In this document: one piece after another, positions 1 through 8,707 of the stretch
Layout of the letters: every line of letters starts with the position of its first letter
How positions within the stretch are numbered: position 1 is the stretch's first letter
Origin: Methanolobus sp.
Lineage (GTDB): Archaea > Halobacteriota > Methanosarcinia > Methanosarcinales > Methanosarcinaceae
Assembly: GCF_016278365.1 (NCBI RefSeq)
Contig: NZ_JADQBZ010000007.1
Coordinates: 62,001 to 126,000 of the forward strand
Direction: 5' to 3'
Length of the DNA stretch: 64,000 nt
Translations under genes and position numbers: made by a program
The notes under the pieces: model-generated
Databases searched by the model: none
What the model was told of the DNA's origin: nothing
Seen by the model: only the letters and a program-made list of their open reading frames with translations

Positions 1-2
1 TC

Positions 3-539
3 AGTTCGGACTGGCTGTATCCGCCTTACCACTCCAGGGAGATCGTAGCCGCGCTGAGCGCCAACGACAAGGAAGCCATTTACAGGGAGATCGAATCCAA
101 CTACGGGCATGATGCATTTCTCCTGGAGACCGGGCAGTTGAATTACCTTCTGACCAATTTCCTGTCTCACGTGACGGTTGCAGATATCATGAAAAAGGAT
201 ATTGTCTCTATCAGGGAAGGGATAAGCATTGAAGAGACCGCCCGGGTGATGTGCAGGGAAGAAATAACCCACCTGCCAGTGACTTCCCAGAATGGCGAAC
301 TTGCCGGGATAGTCACCTCATGGGATATATCCAAAGCCGTTGCCTTGAAATATACTTCCCCCGAGCACATCATGACCAGAGAGGTCATAACCGCAAGTCC
401 TGAAGAGACAATCGAGAGCGCAGCAAAGAAGATGCAAAAGATGAATATCTCTGCTTTGCCGGTGGTTGACGGAAACAGGAAGATACTGGGCATAATAGGC
501 AGTGATGAGATCAACAGACTCATCGGCGGCTACATCTGA
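3..539 (+). CDS. metX: Homoserine O-acetyltransferase fused to a CBS-domain pair (5' truncated)
   Basis: The frame is open from the window edge, so the N-terminal alpha/beta-hydrolase part lies outside. The first visible residues, SSDWLYPPYHS and then NYGHDAFLLE, match the region of MetX that carries the catalytic Asp and His. MetX transfers an acetyl group to homoserine in the methionine/homocysteine route. After about residue 50 of the visible part two CBS motifs follow (VADIMKKDIVSI and PEHIMTREVITAS), a pair that normally binds adenosine ligands. MetX with a C-terminal CBS pair is a methanogen form of the enzyme; nucleotide or SAM control is an inference from the domain. The TTG at 138 is internal and not the real start. 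Family assignment is confident; acetyl versus succinyl specificity cannot be judged from this part. Confidence 0.85.
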   Translation, partial: SSDWLYPPYHSREIVAALSANDKEAIYREIESNYGHDAFLLETGQLNYLLTNFLSHVTVADIMKKDIVSIREGISIEETARVMCREEITHLPVTSQNGELAGIVTSWDISKAVALKYTSPEHIMTREVITASPEETIESAAKKMQKMNISALPVVDGNRKILGIIGSDEINRLIGGYI

Positions 540-572
540 ATCTACTTTTTTCTTTCATTTTTGTAGGGGAAA

Positions 573-648
573 CAGTACTTCTGGTTCTTGAACTCTGACG
601 CAGTACTTGGAACTATTTATATAGGCTGCTGATTTAATACAGTACTGT
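573..648 (+). promoter_or_regulatory. Promoter with three CAGTACT boxes upstream of the HTH gene
   Basis: CAGTACT occurs three times, at 573-579, 601-607 and 640-646. The last lies in the perfect palindrome ACAGTACTGT (639-648). A TATA-like stretch, TATTTATATA, lies at 614-623 between the second and third copies, about 45 bases before the ATG at 668. Sites flanking a TATA box suggest an operator that could block TBP or polymerase. Autoregulation by the HTH protein is an inference. Confidence 0.45.
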
Positions 649-667
649 TACAAAACAGAGGTATTAT

Positions 668-1039
668 ATGATCGACTTTGCCTGTAAGGAGTTTAAGATA
701 GAAGCTGTCATCAAATGCGGTTTGAACCTGACAAAAGCTGACCTTGAGGTTCTGAGACACTTTCTCCAGTTCGGTCAGGATTGGCTCAACACCGAGCATA
801 TTGCAGAGGATCTGGGACTTAACCTTTCAACGGTCCAGAGAAGTGTAAAGAAACTATATGAACGTAACATCCTCATCCGCTCCCAGAACAATATGGATGG
901 CGGAGGATACTTCTTTGTCTACAAGATTCGTAGCAAAAAGGAGATAAGGGAACTCATAATGCAGGTTGTCAACAGCTGGGTGAACAGGGTCGATACTGAA
1001 CTGCAGGCCTGGGCTGAAGAAAAGCACGAAAAGAAGTGA
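668..1039 (+). CDS. Winged-HTH transcriptional regulator (TrmB/MarR-like)
   Basis: A 123-residue protein with a winged helix-turn-helix at about residues 20-80: helices around LTKADLEVLRHFL and LNTEHIAEDLGLNLSTVQRSVKKLYERNILIR, then a short wing (GGGYFFVYKI). The C-terminal 40 residues form a helix of the kind used for dimerisation (ELIMQVVNSWVNRVDTELQAW). No ligand domain is present. It lies 78 bases ahead of a polyferredoxin on the same strand and is probably linked to it in expression. The upstream CAGTACT palindromes are candidate binding sites. Fold assignment is good; the ligand and regulon are unknown. Confidence 0.75.
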   Translation: MIDFACKEFKIEAVIKCGLNLTKADLEVLRHFLQFGQDWLNTEHIAEDLGLNLSTVQRSVKKLYERNILIRSQNNMDGGGYFFVYKIRSKKEIRELIMQVVNSWVNRVDTELQAWAEEKHEKK

Positions 1040-1117
1040 TCATGTAGTACAGGTACACAGAATAAAATTATCATACTCAAAACATCCTATTCAAAATCTT
1101 AAATCAAGAGTGTAATC

Positions 1118-1732
1118 ATGCTTAAAATAACTCCATACCTGGGCATTTTTGTCCTTATAGTATCCATCGCAGGACTCTGGTTCCCATTGCTTGGCTATTT
1201 CCTGTTGCTGGTCTTTGCCACACTTATGATCACCAGTATCTTCAGGGGAAGGTGGTTTTGCGGGAATCTCTGCCCCAGAGGAAGTTTCAATGACTTCTGG
1301 GTAAGTAGGATATCCAGAAGCCGGAAAATACCAAAATCCCTCCGGAGCTTCTGGGTGAGGGTTCCAATCCTTGCGCTTATGATGGGATTCATGGGCTACA
1401 GGCTCATATCAACACAGGGGATCATAAACCAAATCGGAATGGTCTTTGTGGTCATGTGTCTGATAACCACTACAATAGCACTCATTGTAGGTGTCAGTTT
1501 CAGTCCGCGTACATGGTGCACCTTCTGTCCCATGGGAACCATGCAGAACATCATCGGCGGTCACAAGTACAGATTGCATGTAGATAACTCAAAATGTATT
1601 GACTGCAACAAATGTGATAAGAAGTGCCCCATGCAACTTGAAGTGCATAACAACGAGCACAAACCGGATTGCATAAAGTGTGGCAGATGTGTTGCAGCCT
1701 GTCCTACAAAGGCGCTAGCATTCAAAAACTGA
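1118..1732 (+). CDS. NapH/NosR-like membrane polyferredoxin (4Fe-4S)
   Basis: A 204-residue protein with four or so membrane segments (about residues 5-20, 23-42, 83-100, 108-128). Two conserved membrane-edge motifs, CGNLCPRGSFNDFW and CTFCPMGTMQNI, are typical of the NapH/MauN/CcoG group. The C-terminus holds two [4Fe-4S] ferredoxin motifs: CIDCNKCDKKCP and CIKCGRCVAACP. Such proteins pass electrons between membrane and soluble carriers; the partner is not visible. It follows the HTH gene with a 78-base gap and may be controlled by it. A perfect hairpin lies 64 bases after the stop. Confidence 0.8.
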   Translation: MLKITPYLGIFVLIVSIAGLWFPLLGYFLLLVFATLMITSIFRGRWFCGNLCPRGSFNDFWVSRISRSRKIPKSLRSFWVRVPILALMMGFMGYRLISTQGIINQIGMVFVVMCLITTTIALIVGVSFSPRTWCTFCPMGTMQNIIGGHKYRLHVDNSKCIDCNKCDKKCPMQLEVHNNEHKPDCIKCGRCVAACPTKALAFKN

Positions 1733-1795
1733 ATATTCGGTGCAGGTAAATTTGTCTGTGATGTAAATTGCGGAAAATATGAAGGATATTCAATC

Positions 1796-1815
1796 CCCCT
1801 TCCTTTAGGAAGGGG
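1796..1815. terminator. Hairpin after polyferredoxin gene
   Basis: A perfect 8-bp stem (CCCCTTCC / GGAAGGGG) with a TTTA loop, in the convergent gap between the polyferredoxin and the lipoprotein gene. It is followed by AT-rich sequence rather than a clean T-run, so it may act as an RNA 3'-end stabiliser instead of a strict intrinsic terminator. Confidence 0.45.
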
Positions 1816-1895
1816 CAATTAACTTTAAAATTAAATTTAGAACTAATTTTTATAATTGAAATTCTATTTATCTATCAGGCTATAATCCTGTTTAT

Positions 1896-2381
1896 TCAGA
1901 ACCTTGCTTCTATCATGAAAGTCTCTTCCAGTTCCATACTTTCATCGGTTTCAACAACTGACACGACTTTCTTAATCCTGTATTGCCCCTCTTCTATTTC
2001 ATTCACAAAGACTTCTTCAGGAGTGAACCCCTGAGTGAATACTTCCCCGGGTGTCAGGATGATCATATCCATTGTCACGACCATGTCCATCTCTACAGGT
2101 TCCCAGGCTGCACTGCTAGCATTGTAGAATTCAATATCGAAAGTACGGCCGAACATGAGATTAGTGTTACCTGTGTTCCTTATATCGAATTCGATAAGAT
2201 CGGACATGCTAAATGTGTCCTGGGAAATTTCCATAACTGCACCAGGTATCAACTCGCCATTATCCGCATCCGCATTCCCTGGCTCATTGTCCAAGCATCC
2301 TGCCAGGAATATAAAAGATGCAACTAATACGATTGACACTAAAGGAATCCATTTTATTTTTTTGTTCTTTTCTTGTATCAT
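1896..2381 (-). CDS. Putative lipoprotein with an Ig-like/BsuPI-like domain
   Basis: The N-terminus (KKIKWIPLVSIVLVASFIFLAGCLDN) is a lipoprotein signal with lipobox LAGC. After a short acidic linker comes a beta-rich domain with the pattern of Ig-like or BsuPI-like domains: EISQDTFSMSDLIEFDIRNTGNTN, then FDIEFYN, a tryptophan (AAWEPVEM) and LTPGEVFTQGF. Two in-frame ATGs lie further upstream (2396, 2420) with no better ribosome site; 2381 gives the most compact lipoprotein signal, but the start is uncertain. It probably sits on the outside of the membrane. No function can be assigned. Confidence 0.6.
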   Translation of the reverse strand: MIQEKNKKIKWIPLVSIVLVASFIFLAGCLDNEPGNADADNGELIPGAVMEISQDTFSMSDLIEFDIRNTGNTNLMFGRTFDIEFYNASSAAWEPVEMDMVVTMDMIILTPGEVFTQGFTPEEVFVNEIEEGQYRIKKVVSVVETDESMELEETFMIEARF

Positions 2382-2575
2382 TTTCTTTTTGCCCATAGTT
2401 ACCGTGCTCTTAAACGCCATGACAAGTGATAAATGATTCTATAGTTACGGATTCGGTTGCAGCTATCGTCTTTTTTGGAAGAAGAAGTAGTATATTGCGG
2501 CCATTCTTTTCATGATACGTTAGCAAAGAATTTAACCTCATGTACCATAGTATTTTCAGGGTAATAGGGGTTCAT

Positions 2576-3676
2576 ATGAAAAGCAGATCTGCGGTTTTCA
2601 TGGCAGCATTGCTGCTGATTCTCATATTAAGTGGGACAGCATCCGCCCTGACAGCAAGGAACGGTGGAACTGTTGTAATAGATGATGTGATAGAGGATGA
2701 TGTCTATATAGCCGGAGGTAATGTCCTGATAAGCGGGACAGTTGTCGGTGACGTCGTGATAGCCGGGGGAAGAGTAGAGGTCAGCGGCAATATCACAGAA
2801 GATCTCACTGTTGCAGCCGGTGAGGTTGTTATAACCGGGAGTGTCGGCGACGATATAAGAGTCGCAGCAGGCAACCTGACCTTCAACGGGGATGTGGAAA
2901 GCGACCTTGCCCTATTCACCGGCGATACGGTCATTGGCAGGGAAGCACTTGTGGGCGGAGTGCTTGCGTTCTCAGCTGGCCAGATGGAAATGCTTGGGAA
3001 TGTCACATGGGACCTAGCAGGTTCATCTGGCACCATGGTATTTGGAGGTCATGTTGGCGGGGATGCTGAAATTCAGTCTGGGAACCTTGCAGTGCTGCCG
3101 GATGCAAGAATAGAAGGCGATCTTCGATACACTGCTCCCGAAAGGATTGAAATTCCCGACGGAACGGTCGGAGGAGAGGTCTATTACAACATGATGGCCG
3201 ACAGGAGCGGGGAAGTTGGAATTATTGTGGTCCTCTGGTGGATATTCAGTTATCTTGCTCTTGTTGTTATCGGTCTTGTGGCCCTGGCAGTCTGGCCTGA
3301 CAGGATGCAGCGCCTGGCACGAAGAACATCAGAAAATCCGGGAAAAGCTTTCCTGGCAGGGTTAATGATAGTGATAGCAGCTTTCGCCATCTCTCTGTTA
3401 CTAATGCTCACGATCATAGGGATACCTTTTGGATTGATAATACTGATATTGACCATCATCCTGCTTTATGTAGTGAGGATAATTACAGGGCTCTGGCTTG
3501 GAAAGTGGATGTTCGCTAAAATGGGAAAAATGCAGAGACCGTGGGTGGAACTTGTATTCGGGCTCTTCGTACTGCTGCTGGTAAGTGCCATTCCGGTAAT
3601 AGGGTGGCTTGTTAACCTGGTCGCTACCTTGATACCGGTCGGGAATCTGGCTGAGGAAATAAGAAGGCGTTTGTGA
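2576..3676 (+). CDS. Bactofilin-like beta-helix protein with C-terminal membrane helices
   Basis: A signal peptide (RSAVFMAALLLILILSGTASA) precedes about 170 residues of short repeats built on G-x-V/I-x-G-D-V (GDVVIAGGRVEVSGNI, GDDIRVAAGNLTFNGDV), the right-handed beta-helix pattern of bactofilins. From about residue 210 several membrane helices follow (GIIVVLWWIFSYLALVV; FLAGLMIVIAAFAISLLL; GLIILILTIILL; LVFGLFVLLLVSAIPVIG). The upstream ATG at 2540 would place charged and polar residues before the signal, so 2576 is preferred. The beta-helix should face outside. Bactofilins polymerise as scaffolds; here the role is unknown. Confidence 0.65.
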   Translation: MKSRSAVFMAALLLILILSGTASALTARNGGTVVIDDVIEDDVYIAGGNVLISGTVVGDVVIAGGRVEVSGNITEDLTVAAGEVVITGSVGDDIRVAAGNLTFNGDVESDLALFTGDTVIGREALVGGVLAFSAGQMEMLGNVTWDLAGSSGTMVFGGHVGGDAEIQSGNLAVLPDARIEGDLRYTAPERIEIPDGTVGGEVYYNMMADRSGEVGIIVVLWWIFSYLALVVIGLVALAVWPDRMQRLARRTSENPGKAFLAGLMIVIAAFAISLLLMLTIIGIPFGLIILILTIILLYVVRIITGLWLGKWMFAKMGKMQRPWVELVFGLFVLLLVSAIPVIGWLVNLVATLIPVGNLAEEIRRRL

Positions 3677-3680
3677 GATA

Positions 3681-3697
3681 TCTTCAATTTTTGAAGA
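3681..3697. terminator. Short hairpin after bactofilin-like gene
   Basis: TCTTCAA-TTT-TTGAAGA is a perfect 7-bp stem starting five bases after the stop codon. It is AT-rich and lacks a clear T-run on the plus strand, so it is only a weak terminator candidate. Confidence 0.3.
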
Positions 3698-3810
3698 AAT
3701 GAGCAAAGATGCTCGCATAAAAGTCAAAGTATAAATATGAAAGAGTATATCAATGCTTTTAACAAGCAGAGTTTTTAATATTCCCTTTTTTAAGGGAGGT
3801 TCATTTCGAG

Positions 3811-4245
3811 ATGCAAAAGATATGCACAGACATCATTATTGATGCGCCTGCCGAGAAGGTGTGGGGCATTCTGACTGATTTTGAGAGTTTTGATAATTGG
3901 AACCCTTTTATACGGGTCAAAAAAGGAAAGCTTGAAACCGGCGCACAGCTAGAGGTTCTCCTTCAGCTGCCAGGGCACAAAGCAATAACCATGAAGCCAA
4001 CTATGGTAAAGGTTGAACCAGTCCGCGAATTTCGCTGGTCTGGCAGCATGTGGGTGAAAGGTTTATTTGATGGCGAACACGCTTTCAGGATAGAGGAGCT
4101 TGATGAGAGCAGATCACGCCTTATACAGTGTGAACGATTCAAGGGAGTGCTTGTACCTCTTATTCTTCATATGATAGGGGATGAGATAAAGCAGGGATTT
4201 GAAAGCATGAACCGTGCACTGAAGAAGGAAAATGAAAAGACCTGA
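3811..4245 (+). CDS. SRPBCC/START-like domain protein
   Basis: A 144-residue single-domain protein with the START/polyketide-cyclase pattern: IIIDAPAEKVWGILTDFESFDNWNPF at the start, REFRWSGSMWVKGLFDGEHAFRIEEL in the middle and a long C-terminal helix (KQGFESMNRALKKE). This fold makes a hydrophobic cavity for small lipophilic ligands. An excellent Shine-Dalgarno sequence (AAGGGAGG) lies about 10 bases before the ATG. It is convergent with the citrate synthase gene, only three bases apart. The ligand is unknown. Confidence 0.75.
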   Translation: MQKICTDIIIDAPAEKVWGILTDFESFDNWNPFIRVKKGKLETGAQLEVLLQLPGHKAITMKPTMVKVEPVREFRWSGSMWVKGLFDGEHAFRIEELDESRSRLIQCERFKGVLVPLILHMIGDEIKQGFESMNRALKKENEKT

Positions 4246-4248
4246 ACT

Positions 4249-5346
4249 TTAAATATAGTTTGCTCTTGGCCTTATCACCCTGTTATTGGCATATTGCTCA
4301 AAGTAATGGGACACCCATCCCGATACTCTTCCTGTTGCAAACACGGATGTTGCAAGTTCTGGCGGGATATCAAGGTACTTATACACTACCGCAGAGTAGA
4401 AATCCACATTCGGAAAGATAGGTTTTCCTTTGGTTGCCATGAACTCGCGATACATAGTATGCTCCAGTGTCTCAGCCACATCATACCAATGACTATCTCC
4501 CTGTTCATCTGCGAGCCTTCTTGCAATATCCTTGAACAGTTTTGCCCTGGGATCACAGGTTTTATACACCCTGTGACCAAATCCCATCACTTTTTGTCTG
4601 TGTGATAACTTATCAAGCACATACTTTTCAGCATTTTCCGGGTGGGACACTTCATCAAGCATGTTCATTACACCTTTACGGGCACCGCCATGAAGAGGTC
4701 CTTTAAGTGTACACAGGCCTGTTATCACTGCGGAATAGATATCTGCCATCGTTGAAGCTGTAATTCTCAGGGAGAAAGTAGATGGGTTCAGTTCATGTTC
4801 CGCACTCAGGATAAAATCCTTTTCAATAGCATCAGCTTCGAGTTCAGTAGGCACTTTTCCTTTTAGCATGTATAGGAAATTGGCACCATGGGAAAGATTC
4901 TCATCCGGAGCTATCGGAAGCTGTCCGGTCTTGTACCGGTGTACTGATGCAACAAGGGTCGGGAACTTTGCCACCAGTCTGATGGACTTGCTCATGTTTG
5001 CTTCCATTGAGCTGTCATCTTTTTCCGTATCCATATGAGCAGAGCAGCAGACAGCCGTCCTCAATGAGTCCAGGGCTTCTGAACCATAGTTACAGACGTT
5101 TAATACATTCAGTATATCACTATTGATGTATCGCTCACTCCTGAGCTTTTTGGAATAGCTGTCAAGCTCCCGCTGGTCAGGAACCTTTCCGTGTATCAGA
5201 AGGTATGATACTGCATCATAAGACATCTGTCCCAGTTGTTCAACTTCGATCCCCCTGTATTTCAAAATTCCCTGTCTACCATCGATAGAACATATGCTGG
5301 TATCCAGAGCTAAAACATCTTCAAGTCCTTTTTTCGTATCTTGCAT
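4249..5346 (-). CDS. gltA: Citrate synthase (Si-type)
   Basis: A 365-residue protein, the length of short archaeal/Gram-positive citrate synthases. Visible family motifs are LSHGANFLYML, GPLHGGARKGVM (active-site His), GFGHRVYKTCDPRAK (His and Arg for oxaloacetate) and FPNVDFYSAVVY (active-site Asp). It condenses acetyl-CoA and oxaloacetate to citrate. It lies 174 bases downstream of the aconitase gene on the same strand and is probably functionally paired with it. The Shine-Dalgarno is GGGGG, eight or so bases before the ATG. 2-Methylcitrate synthase activity is an alternative that cannot be excluded by eye. Confidence 0.88.
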   Translation of the reverse strand: MQDTKKGLEDVLALDTSICSIDGRQGILKYRGIEVEQLGQMSYDAVSYLLIHGKVPDQRELDSYSKKLRSERYINSDILNVLNVCNYGSEALDSLRTAVCCSAHMDTEKDDSSMEANMSKSIRLVAKFPTLVASVHRYKTGQLPIAPDENLSHGANFLYMLKGKVPTELEADAIEKDFILSAEHELNPSTFSLRITASTMADIYSAVITGLCTLKGPLHGGARKGVMNMLDEVSHPENAEKYVLDKLSHRQKVMGFGHRVYKTCDPRAKLFKDIARRLADEQGDSHWYDVAETLEHTMYREFMATKGKPIFPNVDFYSAVVYKYLDIPPELATSVFATGRVSGWVSHYFEQYANNRVIRPRANYI

Positions 5347-5520
5347 ATAAGTGCCCCCTACGCAGGAAATCTACGTTTTGGTAGAAAGATGTCCATAATG
5401 GATTGGACATACAGTTATAGAGTCACTAAAAGTCCGTCTCAAATTGACCGGACATTATTCAATGAATGAGTAAAACACATTAAGTATGTGTGATTAAATG
5501 TGATTAATAGGTAAAGAGGA

Positions 5521-8286
5521 TTATTCCCCTTTAATCCTATCCCTCAGGAACTTATGCAATATTCCACCGTTCCTGTAATATTCTATCTCAATAGCAGAGT
5601 TCAGCATTACGATTACATTGAACTGTTTCTGACCTTCGCTACCTATGGCTGTGACGCAGAGCTCGCCAAATGGTTTCAACCTGTCGATTCCCTGGATATC
5701 AAAGGTTTCCCTGCCTGTCAGTCCCAGGCTTTCAGCAGTCTCTCCGTCCCTGAACCTGAGTGGCAGCACACCCATACCAACAAGGTTGCTGCGGTGTATC
5801 CTTTCAAACGACTCTGCAATGACTGCTTTTACACCCAGCAGCTGTGTGCCTTTTGCGGCCCAGTCCCGGGAACTGCCGGTTCCATACTCCTTTCCGGCAA
5901 GGATGATAAGCGGAGTGTGGGATTCTACATATTTCATTGCTGCCGGATAAATATACATCTCCTCACCTGTGGGGTGATAGAGAGTCCAGGAACCTTCTTT
6001 TGCAGGAGTGAGCTTGTTCTTCAGGCGCACATTCCCAAATGTCCCCCTCATCATGACTTCATGATTTCCACGTCTGGATCCGTAAGAGTTGAAGTTCTTT
6101 TCATCGACTCCCCTGGAGAGAAGGTACTGGCCTGCCGGATAGTTGGTACGTATGGAGCCTGCAGGAGAAATATGATCAGTAGTGATGCTGTCACCTACCA
6201 TTACAAGGACGTGCGCATTCTTTATGTCAGCTAGCGGGGCTGCTACAGGCGGGAAGTCCTTGAAGAATGGCGGCTCCTGTATGTAAGTAGAGTCCTTGTC
6301 CCAATCATATAGCAGTCCGGAAGGAGCATTGAGCTCTCTCCAGAGCGATGTTCCCTTGAAAACATTGGAATATTCCTTTTCGAACATCTCCGGAGTGATA
6401 AAGTCCTTTGTATAATTGTCTATTATTTCTTTCCCGGGCCAGATGTCCTTCAGGTATACAGGCTGCCCGTTAGGATCACATGCGATAGGCTCTGTAGTAA
6501 GATCGATATCTACAGTTCCTGCCAGCGCATAGGCAACTACGAGCATAGGCGATGCAAGGTAGTTGGCTTTGACCTGGGCATTGATCCTGCCTTCGAAATT
6601 CCTGTTACCGCTAAGCACTGCTGCAACGGTGAGGTCCTTTTTCTCGATCTCCTTTGAAACGGCCTCATTGAGAGGACCGCTGTTACCGATACAAGTGAGG
6701 CATCCATAGCCTACAACGTGGAAGCCAAGCGCCTCCATATATGGCATGAGGCCTGCCTTTGTGAGATAATCAGTAATGACACGTGATCCCGGCGCCAGGC
6801 TGGTCTTCACGAATGGCTTGACCTTAAGCCCGCGTTCCACTGCATTCTTTGCGAGAAGTCCTGCCTCCATCATAAGCGAAGGATTGGAGGTGTTGGTACA
6901 GGATGTTATAGAGGCGATGACCACTGAGCCATGTGAGACGTTCATATCATCCGCACACTTGACTTTAGCGATGCCGGTGTGGTGTGGTGCTGCAGCAATG
7001 CTATAGCCGCCTTCCCCCAGCCAGCGGCTGTAATCTTCCCCATTTGGAGTCTTGCTGTTCTTTGCTTCAAAGGCTTCCTTCATGGTCTGATGGAATGCAG
7101 TTGACATATCCTGTATGGCAATGTGGTCCTGGGGTCTCTTAGGCCCTGCAAGGCAGGGTGAGACAGTGCTCATGTCAAGTTCAAGGGTGGAGCTGAAAGC
7201 CGGCTCAGGAGAGTCCTCTGTCATGAAAAGGCCCTGCTCCTTGCAGTATTCCCTGACAAGATTGATGTGCTCCCCGGTTCTGCCTGTCTGGAGCATGTAA
7301 TCGAGTGTCCTCTCATCCACAGGACAGAAACCCATGGTCGCACCGTATTCAGGAGCCATGTTGGCAAGTATTGCCCTGTCAGCCAGGTCAAGTGTCCTGT
7401 ATCCGGGGCCGAAGAATTCTACGAATTTGCCCACAACACCATGTTTCCTGAGCATCTGCACAACAGTCAGTACCAAGTCTGTGGAATTGACACCTTCCAT
7501 GAGCTCTCCGGTAAGCCTGAACCCGACGACCTCGGGCACAGGCATGTAGTAAGGCTGTCCGAGCATGACTGCTTCGGCCTCAATACCGCCTACTCCCCAG
7601 CCCAGCACACCAAGTCCGTTTATCATGGTGGTGTGGGAGTCAGTGCCCACAAGGGTGTCAGGATAGGCGATCACTTCGGAGCCTTTCTCCACAACATGCA
7701 CCAGAGGAGCCAGGTACTCAAGATTGACCTGGTGGATGATACCGCTTGCCGGAGGGACAACTCTCATGTTGTCAAAAGCTTTCTGCGCCCAGTGAAGCAC
7801 TTCGTAGCGCTCCTTGTTCCTGTGGAATTCGTACTTCTCGTTGCAGTGAAGCGCATAGGAGGTGCCGTAGTAGTCCACCTGGATGGAGTGGTCGATAACA
7901 AGATCAGCGGGTATAACAGGATTGATCTTCTTCGGATCTCCCCCAAGTCTCTGCATGGCCGACCTTATGGCAGCAATATCAACAACTGCGGGCACACCTG
8001 TAAAGTCCTGGAGTATCACTCTTGAGGGAACAAAAGGAATATCGGATTCCGGAGCAGAGTCAGGGCTCCATTTTGCAAGGTTTTTGACGTCATCTCCGGT
8101 AATGACCTCTCCGTCAATGTTCCTCAGGACCGCTTCAAGCAGGACCCTGATAGAGTATGGCAAGCCTGAAAGGTTAACAACACCAAGTTCTTCCAGTTTT
8201 TTCAGGCGGTAGAGAGTTATTTTTTTACCGCCAAGGTCAAGAGTCTGTTTAGCCCCGAAGGGGTCATTAGCAAGAATACCTTCCAT
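5521..8286 (-). CDS. acnA: Aconitate hydratase, AcnA/IRP1 type
   Basis: A 921-residue full-length aconitase of the AcnA class. The Fe-S cluster cysteines are seen in SITSCTNTSNP and GYGCLTCIGNSGPL. Other signatures are GTDSHTTMINGLGVLGWGVGG near residue 215 and the C-terminal swivel domain with SRDWAAKGTQLLGVKAVIAESFERIHRSNLVGMGVLPL. It interconverts citrate and isocitrate. The ATG at 8286 is chosen because AGGTGA lies five bases before it; the in-frame GTG at 8295 falls inside that ribosome site. A TATA-like stretch is present 30-40 bases further upstream. No isocitrate dehydrogenase gene is in the window. Confidence 0.92.
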   Translation of the reverse strand: MEGILANDPFGAKQTLDLGGKKITLYRLKKLEELGVVNLSGLPYSIRVLLEAVLRNIDGEVITGDDVKNLAKWSPDSAPESDIPFVPSRVILQDFTGVPAVVDIAAIRSAMQRLGGDPKKINPVIPADLVIDHSIQVDYYGTSYALHCNEKYEFHRNKERYEVLHWAQKAFDNMRVVPPASGIIHQVNLEYLAPLVHVVEKGSEVIAYPDTLVGTDSHTTMINGLGVLGWGVGGIEAEAVMLGQPYYMPVPEVVGFRLTGELMEGVNSTDLVLTVVQMLRKHGVVGKFVEFFGPGYRTLDLADRAILANMAPEYGATMGFCPVDERTLDYMLQTGRTGEHINLVREYCKEQGLFMTEDSPEPAFSSTLELDMSTVSPCLAGPKRPQDHIAIQDMSTAFHQTMKEAFEAKNSKTPNGEDYSRWLGEGGYSIAAAPHHTGIAKVKCADDMNVSHGSVVIASITSCTNTSNPSLMMEAGLLAKNAVERGLKVKPFVKTSLAPGSRVITDYLTKAGLMPYMEALGFHVVGYGCLTCIGNSGPLNEAVSKEIEKKDLTVAAVLSGNRNFEGRINAQVKANYLASPMLVVAYALAGTVDIDLTTEPIACDPNGQPVYLKDIWPGKEIIDNYTKDFITPEMFEKEYSNVFKGTSLWRELNAPSGLLYDWDKDSTYIQEPPFFKDFPPVAAPLADIKNAHVLVMVGDSITTDHISPAGSIRTNYPAGQYLLSRGVDEKNFNSYGSRRGNHEVMMRGTFGNVRLKNKLTPAKEGSWTLYHPTGEEMYIYPAAMKYVESHTPLIILAGKEYGTGSSRDWAAKGTQLLGVKAVIAESFERIHRSNLVGMGVLPLRFRDGETAESLGLTGRETFDIQGIDRLKPFGELCVTAIGSEGQKQFNVIVMLNSAIEIEYYRNGGILHKFLRDRIKGE

Positions 8287-8479
8287 GAATGTCACCTATG
8301 GTAATTAACACGAATAATATAAATGGTTATTTAAACGGATCTTGTTTCCGTTATCTGTAATGCTGCAACAGCAATCTTCAAAGCCGGATAATGTCTTCAC
8401 GGCCCTATCTTCCGCAGATTTATGATTGAACGCCCATAAAATCTACAGGAATATATAACTTTGCCTGCATACAGCCCTT

Positions 8480-8647
8480 ATGAACGCCGGAGCCGACAAG
8501 GCCAGGTCTCTGGAGCTTTTGGTAAGTAATACCAAGATGGTCCTGATCAGCACCCACGATCCCTTTCTGGCACTGTCGGGGGATCAATGTCTGGTCATTA
8601 AAAGGGTGAGGTTCTCTAAACAGAAACCATTAGAAAAGAATATTTGA
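8480..8647 (+). pseudogene. Fragment of an ABC-type ATPase (C-terminal H-loop region)
   Basis: A 55-codon open stretch encodes GADKARSLELLVSNTKMVLISTHDPFLALSGDQCLVIKR. This looks like the end of an ABC ATPase nucleotide-binding domain: the part after Walker B with the switch histidine in STHDP. Walker A, the signature motif and Walker B are all missing and there is no ribosome site before the ATG. It is best read as a leftover of a lost gene, next to a second decayed gene. Assignment rests on the STHDPFLAL motif and is moderate. Confidence 0.45.
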
Positions 8648-8659
8648 TATAGAAGGAGG

Positions 8660-8685
8660 GAGGTTTCGCATTTTAGCGAAACCTC
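8660..8685. terminator. Perfect 10-bp hairpin
   Basis: GAGGTTTCGC and GCGAAACCTC form a perfect 10-bp inverted repeat around the 6-base loop ATTTTA. It lies just after the ATPase fragment and beyond the stop side of the corrinoid pseudogene. There is no long T-run on either side. It could be a leftover terminator of the decayed gene. Confidence 0.4.
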
Positions 8686-8707
8686 TGGATGGAGAGTTTA
8701 TTGGAAG

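Noticed and set aside
5554-6234. Long plus-strand open frame inside the aconitase gene
   Set aside because: It is the antisense of a well-supported 921-residue aconitase; no family motif is seen in its product.
7267-8025. 252-codon plus-strand frame inside the aconitase gene
   Set aside because: Antisense shadow with Cys/His-rich, non-family composition.
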